Notes under the pieces: generated by a model | Seen by the model: the letters and a program-made list of their open reading frames with translations, nothing else | Database searches by the model: none | Told to the model about the DNA's origin: nothing | Assembly (NCBI RefSeq): GCF_010389155.1 | Contig: NC_057769.1 | Span: forward strand, 31,868,735-31,932,734 | Reading direction: 5' to 3' | Length of the DNA: 64,000 bases | Source of the DNA: Erigeron canadensis | Lineage: Eukaryota; Streptophyta; Magnoliopsida; Asterales; Asteraceae | Made by a program: the position numbers and the translations under genes | Shown here: piece by piece, positions 58,740 through 64,000 of the stretch | How positions within the stretch are numbered: position 1 is the first letter of the stretch | Layout of the letters: every line of letters begins with the position of its first letter

Positions 58740-59670
58740 TATTTTTAAAGTTTACTCTCTTTTAAATCTTTTCGGACAATTTAATTTTATACAGGGTATT
58801 TATTTTTTGTTTCAAAATGTTGTATTATTAACTATCTATTGAAGACGTGATAGAATTGAAATCATTAAGGGCACTCGGTTGACAAAAACTTCGATCTAGA
58901 TAATTATTAAGTTGTCAACATAACATGTTAAAAATCTTAAGGCACTCGGAGTCACATCGGGTTGAAGACAAGCTGGAGGAGCCCGCCCATAAACACCGTC
59001 GCCACTTTTATAGGTTCTGTATGGGTTGAGATTAATCGGGCTTATAAGTTGTAGAGGGTATAAAAGCATGTTGCAATTTTTGAACGTTGGGACTGCCATT
59101 CAATCTCTAATAAGACCGTTCGGAATTTTTAAAAAAAGAACTCATTTTTTTCCTCTATATATAGACTTTCATTTTTCAAACCAAACCACAACCAAATCTA
59201 CAGTTTTCTCATATACCACACTTTTCACATGGATTTAAGGAGAAATAAACCATAACAAAAAAACATAGCTAACGGCTCCTAGTACCCTTAGTTTTATGTT
59301 TTATTAAAATGTCTGATTAAATCAAATGAAAAAATAAATTTTTTTTGGGATGATTGAAAAAATTGTGAATGCCAAAGAAATGGATTGAGAGGATTGGAGG
59401 GGTACAATAAGTTGAAAAAATGTGATTGGTGTGAATTGGAAGGATGAAAATTTCATAGCAATGACTCCTGTTACCCTTAGTTAATAGTTAGTTCTATTTT
59501 TTACTTATCCCAATAATCCCCAATTTATTATGGGTTAAGACCGCTAAGTCATAGTAATTTATGCCGTTTAAATAATAAAAAAATCAAACTGTCATAGTTA
59601 TTTGTATTTTGAGGTATTTATCTCATAAATGATTCCTAATTTGTTATGAGTTAAGTATTATGGAATGTAA
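58740..59670. other. intergenic, no gene seen
   Basis: AT-rich DNA with no recognisable gene; open frames are short and unsupported. Confidence 0.4.
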
Positions 59671-60280
59671 CTAGTTATTACTAACTGTTTATAATTAAAT
59701 TGGTGCCCGCGCAATGCAGCGGCGGTGACAATGTGGTTATTAACATAAATACTAATTTTATTGCGGTCGACGATGTGATGAATTTTTACGGTGGGATGTG
59801 AAAGGGGGAGGAAGGTACGAATTGTGAATTAAGGTTTTTTTCTATCTGTGTCTACGTGAGAGAAAGATAGATGTTGAATTTTTTTTAAAAGCATTTTAGT
59901 CACATTTTATAAAGTAGAAAAATGATGTATTAAGATGGGGATAAATTAGACATATCATGTTCTTAAATTTAAGGGAGGAGGTTGAGTTTGTTTTATTAGG
60001 GAACATAGATAAAAATGAATTATAATTTTGGATATCGTACGTTGCTGATTTGATAAAAATGTTCTGATCATTAAAATGACCTATCAAAAACTTACGTCAT
60101 ATGGGTTGTCACATATATAATATTACATGAATTTAATAATTTATCAAATTATCAACATATCTATCAATAAACTAAAACAAAATTGAGATGTTCTTGAAAC
60201 GACACGTGACGTACCTTGATCGACACGTGTCCTTTTAAATTATTTATTTTATTAAATTATTATTTTTAATTGTATATAGA
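59671..60280 (-). mobile_element. Helitron-like element
   Basis: On the minus strand it starts TCTATATACAATTAAAAATA after an A (60281). Near the other end it has CCGCCGCTGCATTGCGCGGGCACC (about 59700-59725), then, 27 bp later, CTAG followed by T. The hairpin-to-end distance is longer than usual. Two CACGTG G-box cores lie inside at 60203-60208 and 60224-60229. Confidence 0.5.
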
Positions 60281-60805
60281 TTCAATTTTCTTATTAGACT
60301 TATAATTGAACTCTAATGCTCTGTTGTCGAGTTGGATTATATAAAGAAAAGAAATGAAATAATATGATATGATGAGAATAGAAGATAGAATCCTTTCAAA
60401 TCATCACAAAAATGAAAAGAAGATTTTTAGGGTGTGCCTGGTTCAAATTAAGGAATGGAAAATGGAATGCAAAAAAATACTAGAGAATACATACTACCAT
60501 TGCATCAGTATTGTTTGGTTCGTGAAAAGTAATCATTATCATTGTCATTGATCATGTTTGATTCTTAGAAATGCATTATAATATAAGTTTATTTTTCCTC
60601 AATCGTCTCTAACAACTCACAAATTTTACACATTCATGTCAGTTAAATTACCATTATCAATAATCAAGAAAAAAAAAATAATGCTAATCAGGAGAACAAA
60701 AAAACTATAGATTAAAATATTTTATATACTCTGTATTTGAAAAACTATTAATAGGTGTTAATAATCAAGAGATTAGATATATTAAGAATCGAGTTATATT
60801 TCAAA

Positions 60806-61554
60806 GAGTGAATTTCAAATTTCCCCTCCTTAAACTATAAAAATATCATATATATCCAATTCAAATATAAAATATCATATTTTCCCTTCTTTAAGAGTTA
60901 TAAATATCATATATACCTAATTAATCAATTTAGTTGCATTTATAATTTTATTAACAATTGTTATACATTTTTAATCCATTAGTGATTATTACATCCATCT
61001 TTCAATTATATGTTGGTATCATCTATGCGAATGAGCTACCACAATCAAATCATAGAGCACCTAGATCGGTAAAAAAAAAAAATCTAATATGCATTAAATC
61101 TTAGTTTCAAGCCATATAAACAAATTAGTACAAGCATCTAGAAAGACATACAAATACTGATCATATGTCAATAAAAAGAAATGTAAATGTAAACATTACT
61201 ATTAAATGACGTGAATAAACAATAAAGCAATTTATATCATTTATGTATTTTACTATGAATGTAGGTCATTTTGATTGCATTAATACATGGGTTGACATTT
61301 TATTTGAAAAAGAAGAAAGGATAAATTAATTATTGACATATTTTTGTTTTAGAAATTTAAATTTAATTAAAGCTTTCGAATTGGGTATAAATGATATTCT
61401 TACATTACAAAGAAGGGAAATATGATATTATTTTTTAAAATTGGACATACATGATATTTTAGTGTTTAAGGAGGGGAAATATGATATTATGTATTTGAAT
61501 TTGATATATATGATATTTATATGGTTTAGGGAGGGGAAATATAAAATTTACTCC
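60806..61554. mobile_element. TIR element with internal ~68 bp repeats
   Basis: The inverted ends GAGTGAATTTCAAATTTCCCCTCC and GGAGGGGAAATATAAAATTTACTCC are flanked by the perfect 8-bp duplication ATTTCAAA (60798-60805 and 61555-61562). Each arm contains repeated units of the type GGGGAAATATGATATT...TTGATATATATGATATT (three on the right, two on the left). 749 bp, no transposase. Confidence 0.8.
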
Positions 61555-62029
61555 ATTTCAAAAACAACTATCCAGTACCTTTCAAAACTAGACATATCAA
61601 GGAAAAAAAAAAGAGAAAGAAGTAGTCACAATTCAAGTTACATCATACATCGACCTTAACCCATCTTTTATGGCTCATGAGTTTTTATATTTACCATTAA
61701 CAGACAAAAGTAATCATCAAAAAATAAATAGATTCATCTTTTGTTGCTGATGTTACTAGTTTGAATTGTTAATTTCATCCATCCATTAATGTCATTAAAG
61801 TGTTGTTAAAAAAGTAAAAATATAATAATATAGATACTTTGTAGTATGAATATGAAATATCTGAGTGATTTTTGATCGACCTGTGTTTGATATATGTTGA
61901 TAAATATTCTCTTTGATGGAGGATGAGTATATGAAAAAATGAGAGATAAAAAAAAAAGAGAACGTGTAGGAATATAAGGCGGGGAAATAAGCGGGCAATC
62001 ATAACCATTCCTCCCAATTTACTCTATAA

Positions 62030-62376
62030 GGGATAAAAGTGTAGTGTCAATATTTTGACAAATTGAGAAGTTTTCAACCAATAAGGGAGCGCCACGTGGA
62101 TTTGCCAAAATGTAGCTAATTCTTGCCAAATGGTTGCCAAAATATGTGGTGTAATGTCATTTCTTGTCAAAACTTGCTACAAAAAAGACAAAGCAAGTAA
62201 AAAACAAAAAAACTCTTTACGCTTGCCAATGTTTGCCACAATCGGCCAAAACTAGCCGATCAAACTTGCCGATTGATTTGCCAAAACTTGCTAATGCATG
62301 TGTTATACTCTTGCCAAATTGCCAAAACTTGTCAAAACAACTTGCCGATGCTTTTTGCCGACTACACCCTTGCCCC
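62030..62376. mobile_element. Harbinger-like MITE with TTGCCAAA-rich interior
   Basis: The inverted ends GGGATAAAAGTGTAGT and ACTACACCCTTGCCCC are flanked by TAA (62027-62029 and 62377-62379). The interior carries at least seven TTGCCAAA/TTGCCAAT-type motifs in one orientation. 347 bp, non-coding. Confidence 0.7.
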
Positions 62377-62639
62377 TAATGGCCCATTACCCAATTTTGT
62401 TATTCATTAACTACATTGTTTTAAAACAAGCACCATCAACCATTACATTACCCATTCTTCACCACTAAAAACCCCTACCAAGTACCCCATATTCTAAAAA
62501 CAACTAAAAAATCCTTTGAATCTTATCAATTCATTTCTTTTCCTTCCTTATTTAAAAAAACTCAAGAACTCAACTTATTTTATAATCATTTGGATTCATT
62601 TCTTTTCCCCCCTTAGAAAAACTCAAAAACATAGTCTAA

Positions 62640-63660
62640 TTATTTGACTTATTGATACAATAGACAGTATAACCTATTTAATTGATCGTTTTCTCATTAA
62701 TAATTTGTCTCTTTTTCAATCTCAATTCTTCAACTTCTATTACTTATAATACTTATAATAAGTTATTAATATGAAGATTTCAAAATTTTGAGTTTACGAT
62801 CCGAAATCACAAGACTATTTGCCGTTAGGCACTATGCTTATAAGTTCTGATTTTGATGTGATTTTAAAAATTTAAGGTAAATCCATAACTCTAACAAAAC
62901 AATCTACCAATAACTATAAAACAACACCTTAAATTCTTTTTTGAAAAAGTCTCAACCATTTGATGGAAAAAAAAAACTTTCAATAATAACTCTTGGATCA
63001 TTTGCTGGCTTCATTTTCCATTTTTATTAAACATGGGCTTATGCATAAAATTGGGTCGTGGACTAATATATGTGATGGTTTTCGGATCTCATGATACATT
63101 TATACATTTGGCTAGTGCTGTTTTCTATGATATTATACCCCGTATAATTAAGTTCAATTCATTATTATAAAATCACTATGGTTACGGGATTTAATACGAT
63201 ATTATGCCCATATAAAATACACAGATTTTTTTTATAACATTTTAATTAATAAGATAAATATTAAATATATAAATTCAAATGTAAAAAGTATAAATAAAAA
63301 CAAATTCAACAAAATATAATTCTAGAACATTGAACACATATATCTTATTTCATCTTTTAAAATACTTTTTAATAGACAATGTTTCATATCTCGAATTTGT
63401 CCAGTTAATTAAATGATGAAAAATTAAAGATAATCTTCTTAAGTTGATAACCAAAAATTATAATAAATATAAATTAAACATTTAAAGTTAAAAGGTGTAA
63501 ATTATTGATTAAAATTATATATATATATATATATATATCTATATTTTATAATTTTTAGTGTAAAATTAATAAGCTCTTATGAATCACAAGCTCTTTTAGT
63601 TAATAAGCTAAATTAAACATGAAAAGACTAGACTCGATAAATCGAAAACACATAATTTTT
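62640..63660. other. intergenic, no gene seen
   Basis: Very AT-rich, with an (AT)n tract at about 63517-63539. No gene is supported. Confidence 0.4.
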
Positions 63661-63670
63661 TTTTTTACAC

Positions 63671-63867
63671 CCCACTGCGTCGCAGTGGGTTGAGCACTCC
63701 CCACTGCGCCGCAATGGAAAGCCTCGGCCCTGGAAGAGAAGTTGCCCCACTGCGCCGCAGTGGGTTTGACACACCCCCATTGCGCCGCAGTGGGAAGAAG
63801 CAGAATTCTTTACGTGAAATTCCACTGTGCCGCAGTGGACAAAACCACCCCCACTGCGCCGCAGTGA
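63671..63867. repeat. six copies of a CCCACTGCGNCGCAGTGGG palindrome
   Basis: Copies lie at 63671-63689, 63701-63717, 63746-63764, 63776-63794, 63822-63838 and 63851-63867, spaced irregularly (about 10-30 bp apart). Most keep the core TGCGNCGCA with matching flanks. The GC-rich array stands in otherwise AT-rich DNA and continues into sequence resembling the spacer of an Athila-type element, so it probably marks the edge of another retroelement extending beyond the window. Confidence 0.85.
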
Positions 63868-64000
63868 GCCACCTGATCAGCAACCCTAAACCATTTCAAC
63901 ACATGAACAAACTTACAACCTTCACAAATCAACATGAACTTCATAAAACACTTTTCAAAGATGACCAAGGATGTTATAGACTCAATTTGAACAAATTTAC

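Larger units (their letters stand above)
60317..62636. mobile_element. Tourist-like MITE split by ~2 kb of nested insertions
   Basis: The left half (60317-60430) and right half (62494-62636) correspond, in order, to the two halves of the intact MITE at 13788-14039. The same internal landmarks are present: AATCCTTTCAAATCATC on the left, AACAACTAAAAAATCCTTTGAATC and ATCATTTGGATTCATTTC on the right. TAA flanks both outer ends (60314-60316 and 62637-62639). The intervening 2.06 kb contains at least two further elements. Confidence 0.7.

Noticed and set aside
60201..60230. Two CACGTG G-boxes as a promoter
   Set aside because: No gene starts nearby and they lie within a Helitron-like element, so a promoter call is unsupported.
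62164..62379. 71-codon plus-strand frame, Lys/Cys-rich
   Set aside because: Lies wholly inside the TTGCCAAA-rich MITE and arises from its repeats.
63628..63883. Overlapping minus-strand frames with repeated PLRRSG/HCGAVG peptides
   Set aside because: The peptide repeats are a by-product of the DNA palindromes read in two frames.

Overview
This is nuclear genomic DNA from a flowering plant, almost certainly a eudicot. The genes have many short GT-AG introns and AT-rich intergenic DNA. The families are plant ones (DUF1639, Bet v 1/norcoclaurine synthase-like, MUT9-like kinase, MYB-CC), and the mobile DNA is typical of plants (Athila-type Gypsy element, Helitrons, MULEs, Tourist/Harbinger and hAT MITEs, SINEs). 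Repeat style hints at Asteraceae, but that is only an impression. A run of exactly 100 N at 29214-29313 marks a scaffold gap of unknown size.

Layout. 92-1590 (+): a complete four-exon DUF1639 gene. 1.6-7.5 kb: intergenic DNA with a MITE, a ~0.93 kb MULE-like element carrying host-like sequence between ~123 bp inverted repeats (4368-5294), a foldback element and a Helitron. 7585-11647 (-): a complete 12-exon HugZ-like split-barrel/DUF2470 gene. 13159-13398 (-): a small putative membrane protein. 13.8-16.6 kb: a dense patch of MITE, Helitron, SINE and foldback insertions.

16898-25710 (-): four tandem two-exon genes of the Bet v 1/norcoclaurine synthase-like family. They form two pairs (A/B and C/D). 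Their introns hold a SINE, a solo LTR and two abutting foldback elements. A Helitron follows at 26126-26762.

27445-28877 (-): the last five exons of a MUT9-like (casein kinase 1-related) kinase, cut off by the gap. 29314-39800 (-): a Gypsy/Athila element with its 5' LTR, primer-binding site, gag-protease, reverse transcriptase/RNase H, integrase and an extra Athila-type ORF. Its 3' LTR is missing at the gap, and its polyprotein is broken by several stops and a frameshift.

39.8-46.3 kb: intergenic, with three or four well-delimited small DNA elements and a Helitron. 46384-48219 (-): a complete six-exon MYB-CC transcription factor of the MYR1/MYR2 type. 48.3-55.5 kb: repeats, no convincing gene. 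55507-58728: a MULE with ~143 bp inverted repeats around a decayed FAR1-type transposase gene. 58.7-63.6 kb: Helitron-like sequence and a MITE split by about 2 kb of further elements. From 63.67 kb: the edge of another probable retroelement, with six copies of a 17-19 bp palindrome.

The host genes are not functionally linked except for the norcoclaurine synthase-like cluster, a likely specialised-metabolism or defence gene family grown by tandem duplication. The most unusual signals are the palindrome arrays sharing the core TGCGNCGCA (Athila element and window end), the two MULEs with identifiable inverted repeats, and the precise nesting of small elements. Exon coordinates were worked out by eye from splice signals and reading-frame continuity; no similarity search was run.
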